Assembly: GCA_963920705.1 (NCBI GenBank)
Contig: OY987230.1
Location: forward strand, 13,107,320-13,171,319
Reading direction: 5' to 3'
Source: Odiellus spinosus
Taxonomy: Eukaryota; Arthropoda; Arachnida; Opiliones; Phalangiidae
DNA length: 64,000 nucleotides
Position 1 is the first letter of the stretch, and every line of letters begins with the position of its first letter. Of this stretch, positions 49,101 to 58,775 are shown piece by piece. Under the pieces are notes generated by a model that saw nothing but the letters and a program-made list of their open reading frames with translations, ran no database searches and was not told where the DNA came from. The translations under genes were made by a program, and so were the position numbers.

Positions 49101-52100
49101 GAAAGAAAGACTGGAGTTCTTCTCTCTTTTTGATAGAATGGTTTAAAATGCGCGCGTCGTTATTGCGACCATTAGCAAAGTAGGGTCCGATTATATCTAT
49201 TATGTAACCCGTAGTTGTTACACGCAAGAAGTTAATCGTTCCCGACAAGTAACGTACCTCAGGTGGCCGGTTGAAGTTAGTAATGGGCATTTGCAGACGG
49301 TGTATCGTTTTTTTCAAAACCGTATACCTGTGCATATGTTACCATTAGTTCCGGAACTTCTTCAAATTGCTGCTGCGCTGTTGAACGCCTACCACCCGGA
49401 GTTACATCTTAAAGGTTCCTGGGAAGACTCCGTCGAAAAAATGCTGGCAGTCTCTACGAAAGAAAATCCTCTTAAGGAAGTAGTTGAGCGCGATAATCTG
49501 CTTCGCAAACCGTCTAAATGGCAACGAATTGAGGATAGTGAATTTCAAGACTTCCCTGTACTTCGTGAAAGTGATGTACGTGAGGTGGTAATGAGCGACT
49601 TTAAAACGAAACGCGCTGAATCTTATGTGGCGTTGACTATAGAGAAATCCGGCTCTTTCAGCGTCGAAGTGTCCAAAGTTGAACATGACTTAATTCGTAT
49701 ACGCGTGCCTGGTCAATTTTCCACCTCAGCTGTTCACCAAGCTCTAATTCGTTATGTACCGAACGGGACAGGTGCAAATGCCATTAAAGGCTGGTATTGC
49801 AATTGCAAAGGTGGTAGTTTGACGATAGGTACTTGTGTTCACGTTAGCAGCGTAATCTGGTATCTTGGTTATCGTCGCCATGAAGATCGAGGCAGTTGGT
49901 ACCAGTCAAAATTGCGTGTAGTGTGTGAAGATGCCACTGAGCTTGAACTACCAGACATACGTTAAACGTAGAAAACCTTAGCGTTAAATGAATAATTTGT
50001 CCGTTTTATACAAGTGTGTTTTGTTTAATATGAAATAAAAATTAAAGATACTACTCCAGTATCTTCTAATTGGTATGATTTCTCTATTTATTTTTCGAGT
50101 TTCTTATACACCAAAGACTATTCAAGTAAGCTATATAGTCTTTGCACGGCCCCTGTAAAGCTAGCAAAAGCCTACTGCATGAATGCTTGACAAGTGGAAC
50201 ACTTCTACAGGCGTTTTCGAGGATTTCGAGGCATAGTAGACCAAAAATATACGAATTTCATTTTGCCGCCAGCACTATACCCGTGGCAGTTACAAAATAA
50301 TTCTTTCCTAATATTTTCCTAACATAATTATGAATCTAAAATAATAACCGTTCAAGATTTTCGTGTGGGGGAAGGCTTTCATATCCGGCACGGAAGTCAT
50401 AGATTCTTCCTATTCTTTACATTATGGAAGAAACCTTCCATTCGTTGTAATTCCCAAAATTTACAGTTGTGAGCTCGAATTTTAGCTTTAAATTATCCCC
50501 CAACTACCCTATTTTAATAATATAATACGAATTTATCATAAAAGAGACGAAAATTTTTAACATTACGTGGACCCAGACTCTTATGGGGAGTTGCTGTTGT
50601 TCTTTAAAATGCTTTTTCTCAACTTTTGTTGAATTCAGGTTATTTCATTTTGACCAAATTAGGCGATTTTTCCTCCTTAAGTAAGTCGATATTTTTGGCT
50701 ATGCTATGGGAATTATTCTACGAAATGACGTCACGCGCTTCGGGAACAATGAAATTAACGTGTTTGGCGCGAGGTTTTGACGAGGCCCGAATTGTGTCAG
50801 GTTGAAAGTAAGGGGGTATACTTAAATAGTTTTCACGCAAACTGACATCTCGGAACTAAGGCCCAAATAATTTATAAAAATCTAAAGACATCGCACTAAT
50901 GTACTGTAAATGTAATATTGAAACATTAGTGACTTTTTGCTAGGTAGTCAGTTACCAGAAATAGATGAACCGAAATTATCAACGAGAGCTTAGATTGGGA
51001 AATGCATTTTATTTGGAGTGAATGGGGAGGGTAAGCACTGGGGGAATGGGCTTCCTCGGCCTCAATGAAATACCGAGGAGGATCTTGGGAAACTGATCGC
51101 CCCACGTAGCGACGGCTGCAAACCAAGCCAGGTGGCGCATTCAACGTTTCTCGGCTAGGCGAAATTCCGCGGGGGAGGGGGCTACAACTGTCGTCTAAGA
51201 GAGGGGAAACGGAGAACTTGCCTGTGGCGTTAGAGGAATAGCTCGTTGATAATTTCGGTTCATCTATTTCTGCAGTTACGAAATCATTTTAGCGTATTAA
51301 AAGCTACAGTTTTGTACATACAAAGATTACGTGGAGTGACCAACTTGTCGGTTGAAATATGTTTCTATAAGTATTAAAGTAGGGTATAATTCTTAATACG
51401 AGGTTTAAAGTTCACCCGATTTCATTTAATTTCTAAATTTAATATCTAAAAACATAGCTGCATATTATAAAGAGAATATAGTCAATATTTCAAAGTCTGC
51501 CCTGAAATCAAATCACGCATAAAATGAATCCATTATAGAGAAATAGAATTCAAGGTTGTCTGGCTTTTATTTTATCCCAAAGGCCGATTTCTCTAGTACC
51601 TCGTATCTCCCCAACCATAACGATATATCATATAATTTGAAAGGCCTCATTCGCACGAACTAAAATAAAACTATTGCCATGAAATGATTGGCTATTTATA
51701 GTAACTAGCTTAAAATATCTACGGAATGTCTACTTTCTAATATGTTCTAGTCTAGGAGAGGGCGGGAGAAAAGGTTATAATCAAAGATACGGGTCTTTCT
51801 TGGATTGGGGTCAATCAATGGCTGATTTAACTATCAGTGGCAAGACTCCATTTTCTTGTCTCAGTTTTATTATTTTAAATTAATCTAAGGAAAATATATT
51901 TTGTAATGATGGAATCAGATTTTTTTGTCTAGAAGTTGGCGAGGGAAAGCTTATAGTTATATTAAGATAAGGGTATTTTTTGGACTTTGGGTAGATTACT
52001 AGCAGTAGCGAAACTTCGTTTTCGTGCATGGCTTATCTCAATTTTATTAATTTAAATTAATCTACGGAATGTTCACTTTCTAATGGTACAATTGGGTTTT

Positions 52101-53148
52101 GTCTACTAGATGGCGGAGGAAATGTAATGACTTGCAATTTAAGTTAATGGTATTTCTTTAACTTTAGGTCGATTTCTAACTGGGGCGCGAAACTTGGTTT
52201 TTGTAAGACTTATCCCAACTTTATTAATTTAAATTAATCTACGGAATGTCTACTTTCTAAAAAGCAAACAAAAAAGGCGCGTTTTTCGTTGAGCGCGTAA
52301 AAATTAAAAAATAAAACTGGATTCAAAACTTATTCTTAACTTTAGCACAAGTTTTTACTCACGTCCCATTTCGGAGTAGTGGAAAGTAAGTTTTTGGGAA
52401 CCCCTTATGAATGTCTCGATGTAGCTCACTACTACTATTCACAAGCGAAACGTCGTCTGCTACGCCGTTATCCATATGGAACAAAAGAAACATGAGCTTT
52501 TTTCCATATCACCTTAGCAGACTGCGTTTCGGTCGCACAATACAAAATTGCAAAAATTTCATTCCAGTGCCGCGCGCCGAAATCTATCCAAAAAGGGGTG
52601 CTTTCGATTTCACTATTTACACCAACTGTGCCCGCTGGAGTGTCTGGAATCAGAATCTGCCAGTACATTTACCTGGCCCTTTGCTGATAGTATAAGCTAC
52701 GGGGCGTTGTTTATACGTTTATGGAATAAAGTGATAGACTTTTGGTATTATGTATAGGCTTGCTACGTACGCGATGTCAAATCAGAGTGAAATTGACTGT
52801 ATTTGGCGTAAGAGAAAGTCAAAAATAAAAGTGGAAAAAAATCCTCTAGAGTGTAATATGGAAAGCGCTAAGCCAAAACATTGGGTTATACTCTAAAGTT
52901 GGAATACGCATAACCGTCGAAGATAATGTGGAAGGATACGAAACATTACATTTACTAGAACATAAAGTATTAAAGGATGACTTCCATCTGATTTCAAGAA
53001 AGTAAGAAAAAGAAACAAACAAACAAATAGCTGACCTCTAAATAATGAAAATAGTTGGGCGTCGACATGTAGAGCCGAACAAGCCTCTTGCAAACTGCTG
53101 TATTCGTCGCAGTACGCTGAAATGAAAAAAACAAAGAATTGAACACAC

Positions 53149-53215
<67 letters not shown>

Positions 53216-55866
53216 GAGAAAAAAACAAATAACAGAGTTAGCCAGTGAAGAAAATTGGCGAATAGGGAATCCGCGAAATAAGAACAAAAGGATTTTCGTA
53301 TATCGATACATCAGCATCAATCGGGATTTGCTCAAAACGGAAGTCTATAAGCTTTGGCATCGAAAAATATAATATTAGAGAACGTCGATATCCGATTCGT
53401 TTCCCAAAAGTGTGAATTATGTATCTACAAAAGATATGTAACGCTTCCTTAAATTGGCGTTCGGAGGTAAAGTTAACTTATAAAAGTGTTTGCGAATCTA
53501 GTAATTCTTTGTAGACATTTTTACCTGGGAGAAATATAAATCCAACAACATCAGTTATGATAGATTCACATAAGCTTCGTTCATACTATATAGGCCTTGG
53601 AATCAATTTAAATCGTTTCACAACGTTTCATTAGAGTCTTGTGAACGCGAAACCGTCTTTCTTCGAATCGATTTCATTCAATTTCTCGAAACTGCTTCGG
53701 GAACTAGTTTCAAACCGAACACAATAAATCGATTTATAAAGGTAATGTGTGAACACGTGACCCTTAAAACGATTCCTGGCGATTCGGTTTGAATATCTGC
53801 GAGATATTTGAATAATTATCCAGACATATAGATCTCCCTTAGTTATTGCTCTATGTTCCGTTCCAACGCTGCAATTTGTGAATCCATCCTTACTCTGTCT
53901 AAAGAATCATGTTTGTTCGCAAATGGTATATATTTTAAAGGGTACATTTTTTGGAGTAAACATTCCTAAGCTTTGCCGGTAAGTATATTTACGCTTGCAA
54001 TTATTAGAACCTTGAAATCTTTAGGACCCATAGGGGTCACTAAATAATCAAAATAAGCTATTTGTTATTAACGTTGAATTTTCTATAATTAGAAATTTCA
54101 GTGACCCCATGTAAAAGATTACTCAAATACTGCAATCAAATCCCCGTGGTGGGCGCCCTAACTCTATTTAATCCGAACCCGAAGTTATTGATAGAGCACA
54201 TCAAATATATTTGTATTTTTGGTGGGAAACATGTGGGATCGATGCTTTGAGTGACTTTGATTAATAGAACAAAATCCAAGCTGATGTATTTATATACGAT
54301 ATCAGTAAAGGCGATCGCACACTTAGAATTTTCTAGAGAATTTTCGGTGACCCTGTCCTAAATTTTAGGATGTTTATTAATTTTTGGTAGAGCTAGGGTT
54401 TAGTATGAAAATCACCCATTTGTGCGCGATAGCCTTTAAGAGATGGGCGTGAGAAGCTAGAACTTACTTTCTCTGTACTGTAGAACATTGGGATGCTTTT
54501 CGTATATCACAACACAACGAACGCATTGTTCGCGTCTGAAAAGAAAAAAAAAAAACTGATATGAGCGAATGATTGAATGTACTGATAGAGACGAAGTCTG
54601 GTACATATTATAAATAAAAGTGCAAGGGTTTCGAGGTTAAGTAAGGATTGGAACTGCGCGTTGAATCTGACTGTAAGCGCGCTCATAATAAAAATGATAC
54701 AAGATTCTAACCTAAAGGGAATATAATCATTGGATATTAGTTCTTAAAGGAGAATGAAGAGAATAACATAATATATTATATTTGCAACTGATTTAAACGA
54801 AATTCCTCGATACAACTAATCCACGCGACTCGTGCGTATCTCAGCTACTTGTGCGTTTGAAATAAATCGAATTCCGTACGCTTAAGTTCACGTTTGTTGC
54901 TAATGGACGGTAATTGCTCTCCTAGAATAAGCCATGAGCTTTGACTTTTGCGAATAATTAGCCAAATCGTAAGTATATAATAATGTAAAACAAATAATTT
55001 AAAAATGATTTTATCTTTCTATCTACCTTACAATTCAAAATTGTAAACTGTATAAACGATGGAAGTTTTATTTAAAGGCACGGTGGCAATGTTAAATTAA
55101 ATTATGAAAGCTAATTATTAACTAAGATTGAAACTATCAAATTATTTTTACAATCCTAAATTATTATACTCGGAATAAAAACCCTGTTATACGATCTAGT
55201 TAGTTTCTCCGGAAAAAAAATATATAATTAAATTACGGCCGATTGTGTAAGTTGCCAAATTGACGAAAAATAAAGTTAAAAATTTATTTCTACCTTAATA
55301 TTGGTTTGTCAGTTATGCTTACTAGTGGATTAGATCTATATAAAGAGAGGTTGAAGAGGAAAATGAAATAATAGTTTGATTCTAAAAATAATAATTATTT
55401 GTATATTAAAACATTCAGGAAGTGTCTCTAAATTATACAAAAAATAGGAAACCCTTTTAATTTTGGCAAACCATACTTAATTTTCCACTTCACCCTACCT
55501 TTAAACAATAAGGAATAATCAAAATCACTTATTGTAGTGTCAATCCTGAACCCTTTTTTTCTCTCGGCCTTTAGCTCTATTCGTTCAAAATCAAAAGATG
55601 AACCAAGATCCAAATTAAAAAAATGTCATTCAAAAAAATCTTCATTAAAAAAACACCTAAAGTACTTAAAGCTTTCTAAACTAATTGCCTTAAAATTAAG
55701 GGTGGTAGACCAAATAAAATATGAAATCTTGAAAGTTTTCGAAACCATGCATAAATTAAGCCTTATTAGCAGACATCGCCCCTGGTCGAGTGGGTGTATT
55801 AAAAATTTCCTTACGCGCTAATTAACCAAACTTCCCGAGGCCTTCCCATTTAAACCAAGAGGGACT

Positions 55867-55902
<36 letters not shown>

Positions 55903-58775
55903 AGAACGGAGTTTTAATTAGTCTTGACTCGCCGGAGAGAAAAAGAAGAAGTTAGTATGGCTGATTTTTCACGTTAAAACTCATTCAAAGTGAGGATGCA
56001 AAGAACTGAGTTGTTAATTTATATTCTCATATATTTTTTTCTCAATGAATGGATAACTTTTTTTTTTTAAATCTTTATCAATTAACCAGTGAAAGGTCCT
56101 TAAGCCAAACCATGCCCCTAGGGTCTGATTAAGCGATTTTGCGCCTGGGGGCCAAACTTATATACGCCCTCTAATTTGAAAATCGAACTCGATCGAACAT
56201 TCATTGTGCCCTCTCTCTCAGGGGAGAGACTTTCAAGGGAACCTGAAGAAAATAGTGTGAATTTTTAGATTTCTAAGACCATAAAATATGTTATTTTCTG
56301 AGCTAAATATATTCCACACTCAATGATAAAAGTTTATTTTTAATTCCTAGCTGTTTGTTAGGTAGTCCTGTAGCTCATATTTTTTAAATATATCAATAAT
56401 TAACAACTAGCGCATGTTTTTAAAGTGAGGCTGTCACGAATTTTTGATGAACTCTAATTAGAAATCGAGTAGAGTTTTTGAAAATGTCGTTAAAAATTGA
56501 TTCAAAATATAGATACACCTGGAATTATGAATACGGCGTTTTAATAGTGTGATTAAACAAAATTTATGGTCCATATAGGTATTCGAGAAAAAATTGTGAG
56601 AGCCACACTTCAACTATTTCAATAATTAATCCTAGTGGGCGAAATGCGGTTACGATTCAAACCGAATGAATAATTCAATGAAACCATTCTTTCCACTCTC
56701 CCTTTAATTGGGGACAAGCGTGGGTTTGGAAACAGGAGTTTTGTAGAAAAGAGGGGATTAGAAATTTTGCTAAGCCTATTAACGACTGGAAGAAGATGGA
56801 CACCCGAAGAACTCCCAACCCGCGCCCTGGTCTTCAAATTTTTAAAAACTGAGGTATAAAGCACGGGGAATGTATTAGAAGGAGAACCAGACTGGCCAAA
56901 ATGGGTGGATGCTCTTCGAGCAAGATATTACGTCAAACTTATTTACGGCATTAGAAAGCAGACATATGCTCAACAATAAATAGGTTCTTATTTACTAAAA
57001 TTTCGGAGAGCAAAGATATTCTGAGCCCATCCTCGCATACTTGATATTGATTAGTGAAAGTTAAAAATAAAGAAATGGATGGTAAAAAAGGGTTACGATA
57101 TATCCCAATATTCTTAGTTCCATAAAGCTGTTCATGTTATTATCTCGTCGGTTGCATGCTGGGATAAAAATTGAAAGGGTTTATAAATGTTTCCGCTTCC
57201 TAATCACCCCATTTTCACACATCTGGCTATCCTTATATGATACATCCTCCGTGGTATAAGGAAAGGGGTAAAAAAATCAGCCAGAGGGCTATACAGAAAA
57301 TGTCAGGAGTTTTCAGACAAGCGACACTAACTATAGGCCTAAACTGAACCAAGGTTGCCATGAAAAGTTATTAAGTTAAACAGGTGAGATGAAGGTAGAT
57401 TTTTGTCTCCTGATATTTCTCCGTTCCACGAAGCGACTTTATTGGATCTACAACCAAGGAGTATTCCTACAACATTAAAGTGGAGATGAAACAGAAGGAA
57501 TACAATGCTTCATTTTCTATAGAGAGTTTTTTTTTACTACCGGCAGTTTAAAGGGAATGATGACATTGAATTCATTCGAAAACGTGTTTTTCTTTAAGGA
57601 TAATTATTTATTTAAGTTGATGGAATTCAAGCTGTTGGATATATATAAGTTCGACTTTAGCAGACACTCTATTTGTTTCCATCTAATATTTTTACGACCC
57701 TTCAAGGGTTTGACGTCGCATTCTTTGCGTCTCCATTTCCCTAATATCCAATAAATATAGATTTCCGGTTTGCTCACGCCTCCCTCTCAAAAACGAAGGT
57801 TTATCTATGTTTCCGGTACATAATGTAGGGCTCGATAAAATCGTAATTGATATATTATAACAAATGAACTAATATATCTAAAGACTCGTGGCTTTTTTTA
57901 AAAAAAGGTTTGATAAGTTTGAAATATTTATTGAAACTGACATAACTGCTACTTAACATAATTTTAAACCAAAATTGAAGACAAAACTGTATTTTCATCA
58001 CAATTTCATATTATTCGCGGTTGACAGGTAAGAACGTGAATTTTATTTCAAAGCTAGCTTTTTCCGCGCAACTATCGAAATATCGAAAACTGGGTTATTT
58101 GAGACCACATTATCTCGCGCATATTTTTAAGGAAATCTTATAACAAATATCAAATTCTGTAACCCATCCCTTACACAATTATTATTTATATTACTGAACT
58201 ATCGAGTAACACCCATGGTGTAGAGAAAAGAAAGAAATGTTAATATACTGAACCCAATACCTTGAATTCCATCTCCATAAATAAATACTCCTTGCCATTG
58301 AAAGTATATTAGGTAGATATATAAGTGGGGCGTATATGGTAAGGATATGTCTGGCGGCGTCGAGTGTCTTAGTCGGGGACGCGTCTCGGTAATTCGCCCG
58401 GGTAAAGCAGTTAGTTCAAAGACGAGATGTATATAGCGCTCCGCGCGCGTGCCTCAAGGGGGCAGATTCGGTGGCCGAGTCGGGAAATGAAGGGGCCGGG
58501 CCTGGATGACGTTAAAACCAGGGTGCAGTGGGCACGCCGCGTGGTACCGTGGTATAACGAAACGGGAGGAAAGAAGAAAGAGAGCGGGGAAAAGGGATAT
58601 AAGTAGTACGCGTAGGATGTTTCTGACCTGTCTTCGATGAGGAAAAGGTTTCCCTCGAAGGCGACGCAACTTCCCTTGAACGAGAAGGAATCCCCTTCGA
58701 TTCGGATGGGCGGATGAACACCCTTTTGATACCATACACCGGTGTAACGGCTCGGGAAACGACACCCCATCGACC
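31127..58775 (-). CDS. Secreted cysteine-rich DUF7042-7045-type protein, probably membrane-anchored (5' end missing)
   Basis: Twelve exons on the - strand join in phase: 58628-58775, 54468-54535, 53036-53116, 46174-46344, 38335-38459, 37438-37552, 37051-37273, 36766-36830, 34944-35028, 33767-33933, 32388-32585 and 31127-31233, giving 516 residues and TGA. Landmarks in order: CRFPSRYTGVWYQKGVH, EQCVRCVVIYEKHPNVLQYR, CPFRGPFTFTYSRGQGEC, DTCTDDSRLVLRFQAC, LTCLATWKEGSTHYLVGKL, YVCMTFHRRDGQIFELQ, VECPPLALTNGLRVQTTAVY, VVGCQNRDTLEFLTTC and FRCHGGWDEDDRSYLIAEL. Evenly spaced Cys suggest disulphide-bonded extracellular modules. This pattern matches conserved uncharacterised arthropod proteins with DUF7042-7045 domains (domain numbers from memory). 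The last exon adds a hydrophobic run (SLLTLFFSSSWTIFKFL) before a short end, as in a GPI signal or C-terminal anchor. Its phase fits exactly, but its acceptor is weaker. The exon with the signal peptide was not found and may lie beyond 64000. Function unknown. Confidence 0.85.
31463..31762. mobile_element. TTAA-flanked MITE with nested inverted repeat
   Basis: 300 bp with ends AGGGAGAATGCAA and an inverted second block (ACAAGTGATTT), flanked by TTAA on both sides (31459-31462 and 31763-31766). A further inverted pair lies inside (AATAGGCTTAGCT near 31560 and AGCTAAGCCTATT near 31650). TTAA targets are typical of piggyBac and Kolobok relatives. It lies in the last intron of the DUF704x-type gene. 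Confidence 0.85.
32648..32826. repeat. 32-bp tandem array carrying a 10-bp palindrome
   Basis: Five to six units, each containing TTCGTGATATCACGGAA with the perfect palindrome GTGATATCAC. The array lies about 60-240 nt upstream of the 3' splice site at 32585 in the - strand gene, so each unit could form a small RNA hairpin in that intron. Confidence 0.93.
32838..32965. repeat. About 40-bp tandem repeat, three copies
   Basis: Three copies of a unit with TTTGAAATAATATAACTTAA and AGGATGAT, directly beside the palindrome array, in the same intron. Confidence 0.85.
33323..33440. mobile_element. Small inverted-repeat element
   Basis: TIRs of about 24 bp (AATAATATTAATATAATTTT then CGAG) enclose about 70 bp. 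No ORF; a target duplication is not distinguishable in the AT-rich flanks. Located in an intron of the DUF704x-type gene. Confidence 0.7.
35049..35088. repeat. (CA)n(GA)n microsatellite next to a splice acceptor
   Basis: (CA) about 35053-35068 and (GA) about 35071-35088. In the - strand transcript this is (UC)n followed by (UG)n, ending about 20-25 nt before the 3' splice site of exon 34944-35028. Confidence 0.92.
41254..41468. mobile_element. hAT-type MITE
   Basis: 215 bp with TIRs CAGGGACGGAAATAAG and a perfect 8-bp target duplication GAAGTAAC (41246-41253 and 41469-41476). The CAGGGRCGG terminus and 8-bp duplication are standard for hAT. The interior repeats TATCGGACA(TT/AA) several times in both orientations. 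Confidence 0.94.
44565..44690. repeat. Dispersed repeat shared with ALDH introns
   Basis: TTCAGCTTTGACAGTGCATT, GAACTCTTATGAACTC and a second TTCAGCTTTGATAG copy match the segments at 17775-17895 and 10975-11095. Confidence 0.65.
48238..49225 (-). pseudogene. DDE transposase with C-terminal SWIM zinc finger, N-terminus lost
   Basis: About 329 residues of real similarity, beginning in the central spacer. Seen: TTTGYIIDIIGPYFANGRNN, VVLADRGF (second catalytic Asp of a DDE_Tnp_4-like fold), MPSFLSKGEK, LRWPVEVRNGHLQ (third acidic residue, Glu), then a SWIM-type finger CNC...CVH in WYCNCKGGSLTIGTCVHVSS. This layout resembles PIF/Harbinger- and ISL2EU-like eukaryotic transposases. The part with the first catalytic Asp and any DNA-binding domain is missing: 5' of 49225 the strand enters the inverted arm, so codons between there and the apparent ATG at 49335 are antisense of the other copy. 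It cannot encode an active transposase alone. Confidence 0.85.
49291..49965 (+). pseudogene. Inverted duplicate of the transposase C-terminal half
   Basis: 224 residues matching the C-terminal part of the - strand copy with about one difference (QIAAALL against QISAALL). It contains the Tyr-rich linker and the SWIM finger but none of the DDE Asp region. The stop and downstream sequence are mirrored too. It is the right arm of the palindrome, not an independent gene. Confidence 0.85.
50606..53035. other. Intron sequence right of the palindrome
   Basis: Apart from the MITE at 50956-51272, it contains three diverged direct repeats of about 180-240 bp (around 51655-51900, 51990-52140 and 52150-52270) marked by TTTAAATTAATCTACGGAATGT. 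A frame at 52411-52695 is open but unrecognised. No gene called. Confidence 0.5.
50956..51272. mobile_element. MITE with 31-bp TIRs and 7-bp target duplication (copy 2)
   Basis: 317 bp, nearly identical to 4705-5020, with perfect flanking direct repeats CAGTTAC (50949-50955 and 51273-51279). Lies in an intron of the DUF704x-type gene. Confidence 0.93.
53148..53220. repeat. (GA)n microsatellite upstream of a splice acceptor
   Basis: About 30 GA units, which are (UC)n in the - strand transcript. It starts about 35 nt upstream of the 3' splice site of exon 53036-53116 and so greatly extends the pyrimidine-rich region. The hydrophobic or charged frames through it are artefacts. Confidence 0.95.
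53580..53760. repeat. Dispersed repeat, copy 1
   Basis: Shares AAATCGTTTCA, CTCGAAACTGCT and AACTAGTTTCAAAC-type segments, in the same order, with 60055-60180. Both lie in introns or flank of the same gene. No termini identified. Confidence 0.6.
54536..58627. other. Large intron of the DUF704x-type gene (4.1 kb)
   Basis: AT-rich, with a poly-A run (55870-55900), a possible TTAA element (56424-56703) and other TTAAAGGGA-type ends (54747, 55494, 57547). No coding exon of the expected phase was recognised. Confidence 0.5.
56424..56703. mobile_element. Possible TTAA-flanked MITE, diverged
   Basis: 280 bp between TTAA sites (56420-56423 and 56704-56707), with imperfect ends AGTGAGGCTGTCACGAA and the complement of AGGGAGAGTGGAAAGAA. 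Related in its ends to 31463-31762 but degenerate. Confidence 0.4.

Larger units (their letters stand above)
47598..50605. mobile_element. 3-kb palindromic transposase element
   Basis: Arms 47598-48982 and 49226-50605 (about 1.38 kb each) are inverted copies with only scattered mismatches, separated by a unique 243-bp centre. Both arms carry the 3' part of the same transposase gene; only the - strand reading also runs through the centre. The outer ends read AAAGAACAACAGCAACTCCC. No convincing target duplication was seen, so the true borders may differ. It lies in the intron 46345-53035. Confidence 0.9.

Noticed and set aside
49226..49335. The N-terminal 37 codons of the - strand transposase frame as real protein
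   Set aside because: They are antisense to the inverted duplicate copy and arise from the palindrome join.
52893..53372. Leu/Ser-rich or Arg/Glu-rich ORFs
   Set aside because: They are translations of the (GA)n microsatellite; only the 81-bp piece 53036-53116 is a supported exon.
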